DNA of 64,000 nt from Argentina anserina (taxonomy: Eukaryota; Streptophyta; Magnoliopsida; Rosales; Rosaceae): contig NC_065878.1 of assembly GCF_933775445.1 (NCBI RefSeq), forward strand, positions 12,659,395 to 12,723,394, read 5' to 3'. This document shows, piece after piece, positions 12,035-23,497 of this stretch. The notes beneath the pieces were generated by a model. The model was not told the DNA's origin, made no database searches, and worked only from the letters and a program-made list of their open reading frames with translations. The translations under genes were made by a program, and so were the position numbers. Every line of letters begins with the position of its first letter. Within the stretch, counting starts at the first letter, position 1.

Positions 12035-14431
12035 TATTAACTGGGGTTAGGTTTGTTAACTGGGGTTGGGTTTAAGAAGGGGAAGGGTGGATTGTGCGGC
12101 ATATGCTGGTGCTTATTGTTTTGTATCTTTAGGGAGTGAAATGACGGGAATGGGTCTGTGCTTTTCTGGGTTCCATGTTGGGATAAAGGAGGGATGTGAT
12201 TATCTTACTGCAGAAGGGTGACGTGGTGTGATTTGTCTTTGTGTTGTGGAATTTTCGTGTTTTTATTTTTTGGTCCGAATGGAAAATCGGTCGGGAAAGA
12301 AAGGTAACGCCGTAACGGTAATAGACACAGGTGGAAAGCAGGGAGAAGTTGGGGTAGTTTTGGTAGCCAAGGAGGGAAGTTGGGTTTAGTCTTCAAGAAG
12401 AGGTCAAAGTGGATCGGTTATAAGTCTCAACTCTCAAGGAATAGTGAGATGTGTGTAATGTCGCGTTATTCGTTTAATCACGAATTTACATGATGAACCT
12501 TGTGTATATAATGTAAACTTCTGTCCACATGCATTAGCTATGACTCTATTAGTGTAGAAGTCAATAATCACTTTTTATCTGATAAAATGGGAAGTACCAC
12601 AATTGAAAATCATTGAAATAATGTGAACTAGAAATGGTGCTTGTAGTATTGTATAGGAATTGGAAACTCAAAAGAGTTTGAAGCTAGAGTTCATGGTGTC
12701 ACACTACATACTAGTTAGTTGCACTCTACCATTATTGATCTGTTCCCTAATTATGGGTTGGTAGCATAATATTTTGGCAATTAGCACTAAAACACAGAAA
12801 AGCCATTGTCTTTTTCAAAAGCTCGAACTCAAAGCCATATATGCAATTGTCATAGTCTATCTCAAGACAGCAAGTTTGAATAGTGTGACCGTTAGCACTT
12901 TGGTGCTGCTTTGCTGTAAGCATACGTGGCATTTGAGTTGTTGAGGACAACCCAACATTTTCCCTAAATTGTTAGGTTGTGGAGGCCATAATATCTTCCT
13001 ACCAGTCTATTCCTCATAGTATTTGGGTAAAAGTGGCTACCCATATATCCTTATGATGACAAAAAATAAGAGTCTGCCACGATAAACCCAGCTCAGCTTT
13101 TACCACTTTCAAATAAATATGCAAATCTGGAATTGATAGTGTAGGGCATGCCACCAAAGTTTAGTGCTTTGCATTTTGGAAGAAATAATGTATGGCATAA
13201 ATGGTAATGCGTGTGGTGGAACATTATCGAAGACATATCCTTGTAATGCAAGTGAGGTATACACCTAGAAATACCAATATATGATTACATAGTGAGGTAC
13301 TGACTCAAATGGGGGTGTTGCATTGGTTTCTAATTATCAGAACATGTGTTTTACCAATTACCACAAAATAGATCATCATATAGTATAAGAAGGCCATGAG
13401 TTATTGGCTTGATCAAATGCGCAAGATTTATTAAGTACTACAATCTCTAATTCAACGTCTTACATATAAAGTTGTTCGCTTTAAAATGAGTGTTTTTATT
13501 TCTAAATCACATTATATATTTATTTTCGATATTTTATAATTCAGTCTAGATGACTAACGTAAAGGATTAGATGCGAATCAAATCCCCAATTTCTTGATAC
13601 ATTTATGTCTCTATCAGTATTTGGTGTTCCTTTCTTTGCTTTAAGGGCTATGTATCAATGGAATGCAAATCTTGTAGATATTATTATTATTATTATTTTC
13701 GACAAGCATCTTGTAGATATTATTAGTGGAAACAAAATAGCTACATTGTTTCATATGTTCTATCAAAATAATTTTATGTGAAGGGGGACAAAAACACTAT
13801 TGACTATAGCCCAACCTACCCTGATTTGAATAAAATTTGTGCTGCAAACTATCATGGAAAATTTCAAAATAATTTGCATATAGTGAATGGGACGATTATT
13901 GTCGGCAACATAGTATCATATCACATGTAAATTGTTTCCCTAGTGTGATGTAGCTATATGTATGTGTCCCCCATCAAGTAATGTAACTAGTGTATGGGCT
14001 AGATAATTAAGGTGAAAATCAGTATGGTACGGGAAATCTTTAGGAATTTGATAATAGTTGAACTAGCTACAGTAGTACGTCGTTATATTACGAGAATTTC
14101 GATTTTTGTAACTTGGTAAGTGATTTTATTTTGGGCACCGTTTATTTTCTCTTCAAGTAGTTAGGTACTTAGATTTCATGTCTCATCCTCGCTTTGTATC
14201 TTTCATTTGTTCTTATAATAACATTCAATAGAGGAGTTAGGTTTCATGCAAAATCTTTTTAATAACATGAAATACAAGTCTAGAAAAGCCAGAGGCTTCG
14301 ATTTGGAACACACTGAACAATTACATGAATTTGTAAATATAAATACACTTTGCAGTTTTATTACTCATAACTTTTAACAAGAAGAGTTATCAAAACTCGA
14401 CGAATTATTACTCTCGTAGCAGAATCAAAAG
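12035..14431. other. Intergenic DNA, no gene seen
   Basis: AT-rich, 2.4 kb. The left end should contain the FLA promoter. There is a short ATT microsatellite near 13681-13697, flanked by two copies of TCTTGTAGATATTATTA. No open frame has domain-like content. Confidence 0.5.
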
Positions 14432-17400
14432 TTAGAGCAGGACAATATGCAATAGGTTTTTTTTTTCAGCATTTTCTTTTACGGCAAATTTGTTACCAGC
14501 TTGGGATTTTAAGGCATTGTCTTGCTGAAACTTGGCACCAGCATCTTCGACTTTCGGGGCAACGTGCGGAACCTTCAGGCTAGCTTTGATTTTTGCAGCA
14601 TTAGCTGGGGCATTTTGCTTTTGTTCTTCTTCTCCTTCGCCTTTGCCCTTTCGGAACCCTACACCAAATTCGTTTGTTATCCTAACAACACGGCGAAAAC
14701 TTGAGCCAGCAAGTTGGCCAAAAGTTTGGGAAGTTTGTGCAGCTTTTTCCTCAACATTTTCTAAAACTGAATAGCCAGTTTGTTTAGCATTTTCGAATTG
14801 AGATTTGACGAATTGGGCAGCATGTTGGAGATGGCCGCTAGCACCAACCTGGGGGTTTATGAATGGATCCTGCGTACAATTTGAATTTAGGCACAAGTGA
14901 ATATAGTAGATTTTTCTCAAAAATAAGAAAAGAATATAGTGGAATTAAGTAGAAGATGATCCATAACATGGCTATGTGCCTAGTTCTAAATTACCTGAAT
15001 CAAATCAGATATGTCAACTTTCGAATTTGGTAACCTGATATTGCCATGGCACATACACAAGATAAGAATTAAACACATATACTGATATACATAGGCATTG
15101 ATCTCTCTTAAAATGTTCTTGGTTGCCAATTCTATGTCCATTTACGTTTGTTCAAAGTAAGAATAGCAACATTTTCCAATTCCTGAAGTTCTCGAAAGAA
15201 CATTATTATTATTTCTTTCAGAAAATTTTCTCACCAGAGACAAAAATGTCTACAAAGTTCATCTACGCCACAAATTAAATATGGGGAACGATCAATACAA
15301 ACCACATCACCTAAGGTTTGATATCATAAAAATTGACAATAACATACCACGTACGACATTTGACCATAAAGTCTCTTGCCGGGGTAGGAGGTTCAGCAAT
15401 GATCTATAAAAGCATTCAAATAAGGTAGTCTATGTTATACGGAAAATTGTGACTTGATTTTCTTGATTATTATTTTAAAACGATTGAAATCTACGTACAC
15501 TCCCCATTTTAAATACAGTTTGTAATTTTATTTAAAAATAAATAAATTACGTATTACTGAAATTAATAGTTAAGTTACCACTTTCTCCAAATGTTGGCTC
15601 CAAGGCTTTATCCTAAGCATCTCTACCACAATACGCCCAACGTTCCGTATGTCAGCAATTTCTCCTTCCAACCAGTGCCTCTCAGCCTCATTTCTGATCG
15701 AAGAAGTATCATATTTCCACATTCATTAGCTATCCAAAGAATAGTACTAACCACATGAAACAATTTCAGAGGTTGATCACTTGCATATGTGTTTCATCAT
15801 AACTAAACAAGCCGGCCTTAAATAAGCTAGAAGAAAAAAATATTAATTACAAATCGGCTTACAAGTGAGGACCTGTCTTGATCGGGGAATTGACCTCAGA
15901 CCCATCGGCGTGTTCGCTGCAGGTAACTACAACAATATCTCTCACTTATTTAGCATATGAAGCCGAGTAACTCTACGTATAACAAACACTCCTATCAATT
16001 TAACTTTGAGTTTTTTTCACCAACAGTCCCTCAACTCTGGTGTACCTACCAATGTGATACCTCAACTTTTAATCGTACCAATATGATACCCAGACTCTAG
16101 TATTGCTATCATTGAAGTACTTCCGTTAGTTTTTTTCAACTTTTCCGTTATCTTGGTGACGTGGCAGGTACGTGAGGCCCACAAAGAGGGTTAAAAGACA
16201 AAATTAACCTCATCTGAGAGGAGCAATGTTTTTCCCGCCCTTTACCTTGAGAAAGACACCTAACAATTCCAATTTTGGCGCCAATTTTCCCTTCCTACTC
16301 CTTAATTTGTGTCTCTTATCTAAACTAAAGAACTACCGCCAACCAGTCGATCACAATCTGATAAAACCTAGATCAATCTCATTTTCTATTTTTACCCTAG
16401 CACTTGTTAAACTAACAGAATAAATATAGAAATTTATATGGAACATCTCATTTCCACAATCTCATAAGAATATAAAAAAACATAACTTAACGAAATTCAA
16501 ATACATGTTTAAGTACCATTAGTTGCCACCTTTTATGTTGATCTGCCATGATTTTTGCTTGTAAGAACTAATGGTACATGTACGAAATTCAACTACATGT
16601 ACCATTAGTTCTTACAAGCAAAAATCATGGCAGATCAACATAAAAAGTGGCAACTAATGGTACTTAAACATGTATTTGAATTTCGTTAAGTTATGTGTTT
16701 TTATATTCTTATGAGATTGTGGAAATGAGATGTTCCATATAAATTTCTATATTTATTCTGTTAGTTTAACAAGTGCTAGGGTAAAAATAGAAAATGAGAT
16801 TGATCTAGGTTTTATCAGATTGTGATCGACTGGTTGGCGGTAGTTCTTTAGTTTAGATAAGAGACACAAATTAAGGAGTATGGAGGGAAAATTGGCGCCA
16901 AAATTGGAATTGTTGGGCGTCTTTCTCAAGGTAAAGGGCGGGAAAAACATTGCTCCTCTCAGATGAGGTTAATTTTGTCTTTTAACCCTCTTTGTGGGCC
17001 TCACGTACCTGCCACGTCACCAAGATAACGGAAAAGTTGAAAAAAACTAACGGAAGTACTTCAATGATAGCAATACTAGAGTCTGGGTATCACATTGGTA
17101 CGATTAAGAGTTGAGGTATCACATTGGTAGGTACACCAGAATTGAGGGACTGTTGGTGAAAAAAACTCTTTAATTTTATATGAATTAAGTCGATTCTCTA
17201 CGTACCTCTTTGGATAGACCAAAATCTGCAAGTTTAATGTTTCCGTTGCCATCAACAAAGATATTTTCTACCTGTAGAAATTAATTAAGTTAATATATGA
17301 AATTAGATGGATATCTATTTACAATCAAATGAAACTAGTAGCGTGAGAAATGAGCAAGGACCAAATTATATACATGAGGATTCATAACAAGAAGTACAAT

Positions 17401-18503
17401 AATTTAAGGCATAAGCTAGGAAAAGTACTTTGATGTTCCCGTGAACGATCTTTTGTTGATGTAAAAATTGCAGCCCCAACAACAACTGATGTGAATTTTC
17501 TCGTTTCCTGAAAGGAATTCAAATCTGTTTAGCATTTGAACACACCAGCATAGACAACAATGAATAAATTAATTAAGGCACATTAACTTACAAGCTCGAG
17601 CTCGGGAAACTGTTTCTGCTTCTTAACAAGCGATGATATGTTTGAATGTCCTACACATTCCGACAAGATAAACAAGGTTCGCCCCTTCTTTGCCGTACCC
17701 AAGTATTTCTGCAGAACCATAAAACTCGCACGTAAGGAAAGTAATCGATCGAGTTATTAGACACAAGAAGGGCTTGTTGATCTGAGGACTCATAAGAAGT
17801 TTCTTATATTGTATGTGTTTGATTCAGGTCAAGGTTGGAAATGATGGTTTATGACTTATGAGTTCCTACTCACAAGAAGGTTGGGATGATGACACAGGTT
17901 CTGTAGATACTTCACTCTATCTTCAAGCTTCTTGAACTGAGCCTACACATATATCGTTAAAAGTAAACTCTCTCATCAGCAAGCTAGCTAATACTAACTA
18001 AATATTCTTGGTAAAGAAAAGGAGAAAGAAATTAATTCTAACATTAGCCTCTTCCTTTGAAATATATTTTGCGACTTGAACCTGAGAAAGAACGAAGAAA
18101 TAGATCAATACATACAACTCAAAATAGAAAACAGATCAGAATCCCTTTTGCCATTCAGCCGAAGGTTTCTAAAAAAATATGAGCAAGAAGTTAGAAAAGA
18201 ACTAATTAAACCGAAGGTCACACAAACTCCATTCCACCCAGAAGTGAGAGAAGAAGATCGGCGATGTCAATTCGGTATGAATATGGTTCCAATCATACTA
18301 ACAGAGAGATAGAGAGGCAAAGGAATAACCCTAGAATGATATGAGCAATACAAAAGAGTATTAATGTGATGGACCTTTCTAACAACAATTTCATCTTTCG
18401 ATTCAAGAACCGGGGCAGTGCAGAGATCACTGGAAATAATGTACAAATCCCTTGTGCTCCATTGGACTGGCCTCTTAAATTCTTGATGATTCTCACTTGA
18501 CAT
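14432..18503 (-). CDS. Divergent protein-kinase-like protein (probable pseudokinase) with unusual C-terminal tail
   Basis: Proposed exons: complement(14432-14869, 14995-15034, 15348-15403, 15579-15693, 15863-15926, 17202-17271, 17429-about 17507, 17592-17708, 17874-17942, 18043-18081, 18375-18503), about 404 residues. The kinase fold can be followed: VQVAKYISKEE (subdomain II Lys), LEDRVKYLQNLCHHPNLL, LFILSECVGHSN, LLLGLQFLHQQKIVHGNIK (VIb), IKLADFGLSKE (VII), EIADIRNVGRIVVEML (IX) and ARDFMVKCRTWLPNSKVDIS (XI). The catalytic HRD Asp is replaced (HGN), no Gly-rich loop is present, and no APE motif is evident, so phosphotransfer is unlikely. A 145-residue tail follows, rich in Ala, Gln and Lys, of unknown role. 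The 17592/17507 junction leaves one base out of frame with the best splice sites: either an alternative site or a lesion. I do not recognise the family. Confidence 0.62.
15999..16007 (+). repeat. Left 9-bp target-site duplication of the fold-back element
   Basis: TTTAACTTT directly precedes the inverted-repeat terminus at 16008 and matches TTTAATTTT at 17169-17177 in 8 of 9 bases. Nine-base duplications are characteristic of Mutator-like elements. Confidence 0.75.
16008..17168. mobile_element. Mutator-like fold-back element: 575-bp inverted arms with an 11-bp spacer
   Basis: The arms 16008-16582 and 16594-17168 are both 575 bp and near-perfect inverted copies; 16583-16593 is the spacer. The termini are GAGTTTTTTTCACC and its complement. 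The element is flanked by 9-bp duplications at 15999-16007 and 17169-17177. A mirrored 65-codon open frame occurs in each arm (16226-16423 plus, 16753-16950 minus); it is only a by-product of the palindrome. No transposase is present. The element sits in an intron of the kinase-like gene, about 24 bases from the splice donor at 17201. A transcript through it would fold into a very long hairpin. Confidence 0.88.
17169..17177 (+). repeat. Right 9-bp target-site duplication of the fold-back element
   Basis: TTTAATTTT, the partner of TTTAACTTT at 15999-16007 with one mismatch. Confidence 0.75.
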
Positions 18504-18864
18504 TAGGGCTGCTACTGCGAATAGAGAATTGGAGTAGTACTACTTCTGGTGTTTCAAACAGGTTTATATACACATATTTATCTTAAGCCTTCTTGTAAAT
18601 TGTAACGATCCGCGTTTGGTATAATATAATCTTTAATGTCATAACTGATCGACTAAGGTTTTCCATTACGAATTCAAATAGTCAGTAAACTTTGACTGAT
18701 TCCAGGTGCCAACCCTCTAGGTAGCTTAGTTTCAACAACTACTATTTCTTTTTAGTTACACAAATAGCAATTCCAAACCAAAAGATGCCACGACTTTTTA
18801 TGGTCGTCTTAGTCAATTAGTAATTGTCGTTGTAGGAACATAAAAATAATGATTGATGATGAAT
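18504..18864. other. Upstream region of the kinase-like gene
   Basis: AT-rich DNA presumably holding the 5' UTR and promoter of the minus-strand kinase-like gene. A minus-strand TATA-like stretch lies near 18555-18570 (TATATACACATATTTA on plus). Nothing else is recognised. Confidence 0.4.
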
Positions 18865-18876
18865 TAAGATACGTTA
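18865..18876 (+). repeat. 12-bp target-site duplication of the LINE, 3' side
   Basis: TAAGATACGTTA is repeated exactly at 21968-21979. Together they bracket the LINE remnant. A duplication of this length next to an A-tract is typical of target-primed insertion. Confidence 0.8.
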
Positions 18877-19193
18877 GAATTTTTTTTTGAGTTGAATGAA
18901 TAATTTTATTAATTAAAAGATCATTACACCAAGAAGTTATCACTACTTTCACAACCACATGAGTTACAATAGAAAACTCTAAACTTAATTTAAATTGCAA
19001 ATCTAGTTTAGCTAAAGTATGAACTACGTAGGACGGTGAACAAAAGACCAACGTGTGATAGAGGCCAAAGTCATATTCCATTGTAATCGTTAATTGTAAA
19101 ACCAAATTCAAAAAATGGTCGAGCAAACCATTTTGAACTGCATCCACGGGCACCTGACAACCAAACTCAATGCACAAAGGAGTAAGAGCATAG

Positions 19194-19544
19194 TGTCATG
19201 TCCGTTTTCGGGAGTGTTAATCGTGAGCGTCGCTGGTTGAATGAACATCAGACATAAGTGAGATTGCTCCAATATAACAAGTGTGGGAGATATATGGCTG
19301 CTCCTTCCAAGGGGTTCATGCATGCCAACCCGGTTTAGTTTGGGGAGCTTGTCGCTAGTCGGGGACTTAACGTCGAAGAAAGAAGTTGGCCGCCCTATAC
19401 ACATATTGGGGTCTGGAGTCGATCCCCTGATGAGCCCAAGGCAAGGTGAAACCAGTGCATTGCCCCGTTGGATAAGACTGGCTCCATGGGGATGGAGTGC
19501 CGCATAGACCAAGTATGGTAGCCGAATGGCTAGATTCCGTGACA
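19194..19544 (+). repeat. TRIM left LTR
   Basis: 351 bp, TG...CA ends, direct copy of 19824-20174 with scattered substitutions. Confidence 0.88.
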
Positions 19545-19546
19545 AG

Positions 19547-19560
19547 TGGTATCAGAGCCG
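19547..19560 (+). other. TRIM primer-binding site
   Basis: TGGTATCAGAGCCG is complementary to the 3' end of initiator-Met tRNA, the usual plant retrotransposon primer, and lies two bases inside the left LTR. Confidence 0.85.
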
Positions 19561-19823
19561 CCTCAACATTGTTGTCGTTGTGTCGCCAAACGCTCACACG
19601 TGTCGCCGTGTCCCCAAGATACGGGGGGCTCCACGAGGGAGTCAAGTAGGCAGGGTCGCCCAAGGGGGAGGACCGGACGAGAGGATCCGGTGCGAAGTCA
19701 TTGTTGGGCGATCTTTGGGAACTCCTTTTCGTCGCTCTAGGCATCGCGGGCGTATAAGGGATACGCGAGCCGCAAGTGGGGATGCCGTGTACGAGGACGT
19801 ACACCAAGTTTGGTGGGGGAGGA

Positions 19824-20174
19824 TGTCACGTCCCGTTTTCGGGAGTGTCAATCGTGGGCGTCTCTGGTTGAATGAACATCAGACATAAGTGGGATTGCTC
19901 TAAGATAACAAGTGTGAGAGATATATGGCTTCTCCTTCCGAGGGGTTCAAGGAGGCCGACCCGGTTCAGTTTGGGGAGCTTGTCGCTAGTCGGGGACTTA
20001 ACGTCGAAGAAAGGAGTTGGCTACCCTACACACAGGTTGAGGTCTGGAGCCGATCCCCTGATGAGCCGAAGGCATGGCGAAACCAGTGCATTGCCCTGTT
20101 GGATAAGGCTGACTCCGTGGGGATGGAGCGCCGCATGGACCAAGTGTGGCAGCCGAATGACTAGGTCCGTGACA
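19824..20174 (+). repeat. TRIM right LTR
   Basis: 351 bp, same length as the left LTR, preceded by the purine tract at about 19811-19823. Confidence 0.88.
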
Positions 20175-20633
20175 ATAGGCCCTAGCGTACTTCAGACCCT
20201 CAAGTAATGCCAACAACTCTGCATGAAGAGGAGAAGCCGCATCATCTCTGTATAGAGAAATAGTCCCTAAACTATGGCCTACATGATCTTTAAACACACC
20301 ACCCAAACCCGAGGAACCATCAGGAAGATGATAAGCAACATCAACATTTAACTTAACCATTCTCAAAATGGATCTAATTCCACCGAGCTATTGTAATGAC
20401 GATTTCCTATAGATATTCACATATCTACCACACACTCTTAGTTAGAGACTGAGCAACAGAAGGAGAAGTGCGAGCATGTTTAAACTTGTTCCACCATCCA
20501 AAACCAGGGGCATCAAAACAAAGACAACCTTGGCATCATCCTCCCAAATCTTGGAGTTACGATTACTCCAAATAGCCCATAAGCTCATAAGAAAAGTAGG
20601 AAACGATTGAGGATCAGGGCCTCGGCAGCAATT

Positions 20634-21659
20634 TGTTGGAAAAATTGTTAAATAAACCATTTAAATTTTAATTGATTAATTAAATTAAGTTATACTTATA
20701 ATTAATCAAAAATGAACATAGATTTGAGTTCTCCATAATAAGTGCTATAAGATCATATGTTTGTTTGTATAATTTGGTTAGTGGGTGAATAAGAAATTGT
20801 TACTCAAAAATGACTACTGAAAATGAGAGAAAATATTTGTCACACATTTGAAAAAAGAAGTATTATAAATGCTTTATACGTAATCCATTGTTTATGGATT
20901 ATAAAGTGTGTAAGTTCTTTTATACCCTCTTGCGCAGGGGAGGAGTGCAAATCTCATGTCACAAGGGAAACTTGTGTATGCCTGTGCGACCTACGGACAC
21001 AAATGCAACACCGAATTGAGGGTCGGAACAAAGATTTTTTTTGTATTCTCTTGGACGTTTCAACTTCTTTTGACTGTTCAAATTCTTCTTTTTGTAACAA
21101 CTATAACTGAAACGTTTTTGTGTGTTATGGAGAAGTTTGTAACATATTGAAATCATTGCTTGTAACATATGTAACTCATGTATGTTATGATCTTTTGATT
21201 TCCTATAACAGCTATTTTATTCATTGCAGATTGCAAATCCTCACTGTATAAATAGCCACCCTCATTTCAGTGTAAAATCATTCAAAACACAATTAGCTCT
21301 CCCTCTCTCAAAGTGTTCTTAGTTTTTCATTGATGATAGAAATAGATACTTATCGAGTTCGTTGAGAGTTCTAGTTAGTAGTGCAACTTCTTAGAATTGT
21401 TTAGTCGTTTTATCCTGGGAGACAAGCGCCAAATATTCTTGCACCGGTAGATGAGGCGTAAACGTCTTAAAGACAGTGTGGTATCACACACGTTTCAACT
21501 AGTTCTTCAATTATCAATTGTTCGGTATTTTGGTTGAATTCATATTAAATTTCTTTCGTGTTCTTCATCATTAGATTTTAATGTTGTGTTATAATTATTT
21601 ATAATTCAATTTATTAAATTATATATGTAATATATCATTGTTTTTCTAATACAACTAAC
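20634..21659 (+). mobile_element. Solo LTR, about 1.03 kb, inside the LINE
   Basis: The insert begins TGTTGGAAAAATTG and is flanked by CAATT on both sides (20629-20633 and 21660-21664), a 5-bp duplication. It carries a plus-strand TATA box (TATAAATAG near 21246) in a sequence with a plausible leader, as expected for an LTR promoter. No primer-binding site, polypurine tract or coding DNA lies next to it, so it is a solo LTR left by recombination. The right terminus (CTAAC) lacks the canonical CA, perhaps through a small change. Confidence 0.72.
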
Positions 21660-21967
21660 CAATTATAAACACGATGCTGCTGATGAGATACATGGAGTTG
21701 GGAACCCTGTAAGCACACATGCCACTACATGATCAAAATCACGAATAGCATGGATTGGAGATTCTACCTCTTCCTCACAGGACAGGCAATGAGTATTAAT
21801 ATCAATACCTCTCTCACTAAGACTGTTATGGGTAAGAAGAATTTTAGAAGTTGCCTCCCACGCACAAATCTTCACATTTTCCAGAACAGGAGCCTTCCGG
21901 ATCTTGTTCCAAAGTAAAGAACTCAGATCAGGGGATTCACTCTCACCAAGGATACGTTTGCGAGTTA

Positions 21968-21979
21968 TAAGATACGTTA
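21968..21979 (+). repeat. 12-bp target-site duplication of the LINE, 5' side
   Basis: Exact copy of TAAGATACGTTA at 18865-18876; marks where reverse transcription of the LINE stopped. Confidence 0.8.
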
Positions 21980-23497
21980 ATGTTGTTGTATGTATGTTGT
22001 AAATTTGTTTCTTCTTTCTAATATTTTTTTGGTTGAAGTATGGAAATACGTTTACTAATTGAAGTTGAAAACACTGACGATAGTTTAAGCCTTTAAGGCC
22101 AACCGACATAGTAGACCCTATCACAAAAATTAGCACAATGCAATGTCGCTTTTCACATGGAGAGTTTTGTATAGATAATAACGAATTATGGTCGTCTTAA
22201 TCTATTAGCTTAATTAGCTGAATTTCTTTTAGTAATGCTTTAGCTGGATGAAATGACTTCATTCATCGGCAGCCGGCGGTCAGAATTATTATAGAAAATA
22301 CAGTATGACTCTGTGATATTGGTCGTCAATTGCTCAGCTTGATCGATCTTGCATAAGTTCCTTCAATTCATTCAAATATGTGAAAACATGGTTGATATAT
22401 AGTTTGATCATATATTTTTGGTTTGAACAAGGGCGAGACTCTGTGAGAGACGACGTCGTTATCTTTTATAATATGTAATTAACTGATTTGATAACTAAGT
22501 TCTTACGTATGTAGAAAAAAATTAAGAGTTTGATGAAGAATAATAGCAAGTCAAACGCAATTTTCTCCAAAAAAAAGAAGAAGTCAAACCACGATGAGGT
22601 ATACAAATTACTTTGTGTGAATGAAAAACTTCTATTAGAAAAGCCAAATTACTTCCAAAACTAAATCCGATGAACTACAAGTTAAACATTGCACAAATTT
22701 GCAACATGAGGATCTCAAACACCATTACCTAGATTGTTCAAGTATACAACGTACGTATACCAAGACCCTAGATTTTCTGTACTTTTTTAAAATACAAATA
22801 GAAAACATGACTGTCTGAAATTCCTATAAAAATTTCGCCAACAACCTCACAAAAGTGTAAAAATGTTGACAAAATAGAGCATCACCAAGATGATTCAAAC
22901 TGTTAACAATTTTTATGTCGCAATATCGATTTTCCTACTCGGAAGCAACCCGAGTCACCGACCCAATAACCAGAAGCTTCAATAACCCGACCCGACCCAA
23001 CAAACTCTTTAAAAAAAGCACGTCGACAAGCAAAAGGACGCAACCGGGGGACCCGCCGGACATAAACTCCGACCAACGTGTCACCGCCCAGTCTCCCCGC
23101 TTCTGCCACACACGCAGCAACCCCCACCTGGCCTCACCAAAGCGCGTGGATCACATCCGCAACAGTCCACTCACCCCTCCCCCAATTGGAGCGTCTTCCC
23201 CACGCGCTTCCTCCACGGCACAAGCCCCAAGGAAAAACTAGAAGCAGGGGGAGGTTTGTGGTCTCTGAAAACTTTGGCCAGAGGACACTGAAAAGCCTCA
23301 AGTAGGCGACAACTGGGGGCTTGTCAGAGTCAGTCTCTCTCTCTGACATAACCCCACTTTAATCAAAAGCTCATGGCTTCTTTCTCTTCTTCTTCCTCCT
23401 CTCACTCATTTGGGTCATTTCACTTCTCTGCTTTTATAACTCTGGACGAAGTGGGTGTCTGAATCTGTGACAAAGTTGGCATCTTTTAAAAAAAAAA
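21980..23497. other. Intergenic DNA and GRF9 promoter/5' UTR
   Basis: 21980-22880 is AT-rich with nothing recognised. 22920-23240 is GC-richer, contains open frames on both strands and is best read as promoter-proximal DNA. 23330-23497 is C/T-rich (runs of TCTC, TTCTTC) and should be the GRF9 5' leader; TTTTATAAC at 23432 is a possible TATA element. Confidence 0.45.

Larger units (their letters stand above)
19194..20174 (+). mobile_element. TRIM: miniature LTR retrotransposon, 981 bp
   Basis: Two 351-bp direct repeats (19194-19544 and 19824-20174) start TGTCA and end GTGACA. They flank only 279 bp of internal DNA. A tRNA-Met type primer-binding site (TGGTATCAGAGCCG) starts at 19547, two bases after the left LTR. 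A polypurine tract (GGTGGGGGAGGA) ends just before the right LTR. There is no gag or pol. ATAG occurs on both sides (19190-19193 and 20175-20178). The LTRs differ at many positions, so the insertion is not recent. It interrupts the RNase H frame of the LINE, and removal of the element with one ATAG restores that frame. Confidence 0.9.
18877..21967 (-). mobile_element. 5'-truncated LINE (non-LTR retrotransposon) split by two younger insertions
   Basis: Read on the minus strand, a zinc-finger/RVT-type segment (LWNKIRKAPVLENVKICAWE, about 21960-21690) is followed by FLMSLWAIWSNRNSKIWED (about 20600-20540). A ribonuclease H segment comes next (KLNVDVAYHLPDGSSGLGG and HAELLALLEGLKYARA, 20366-20179), continuing beyond the TRIM at 19193. 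The 3' end is an A-tract (18880-18888 as T on plus). Exact 12-bp duplications flank it (18865-18876, 21968-21979). Without the TRIM and the solo LTR the LINE is about 1.08 kb, so only the 3' end was copied. Stops and shifts show it is dead. Confidence 0.82.

Noticed and set aside
16226..16950. Two identical 65-codon frames as possible duplicated genes
   Set aside because: They are mirror images created by the inverted arms of the fold-back element.
19547..19560. tRNA-like motif TGGTATCAGAGCC (also at 31145-31158 and 50474-50488)
   Set aside because: Not tRNA genes: each is a retrotransposon primer-binding site next to an LTR, with no cloverleaf around it.
22915..23241. 108-codon frame upstream of GRF9
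   Set aside because: Low-complexity Ser/Pro/Arg composition, an overlapping frame on the other strand, GC-rich promoter-proximal DNA and no domain.
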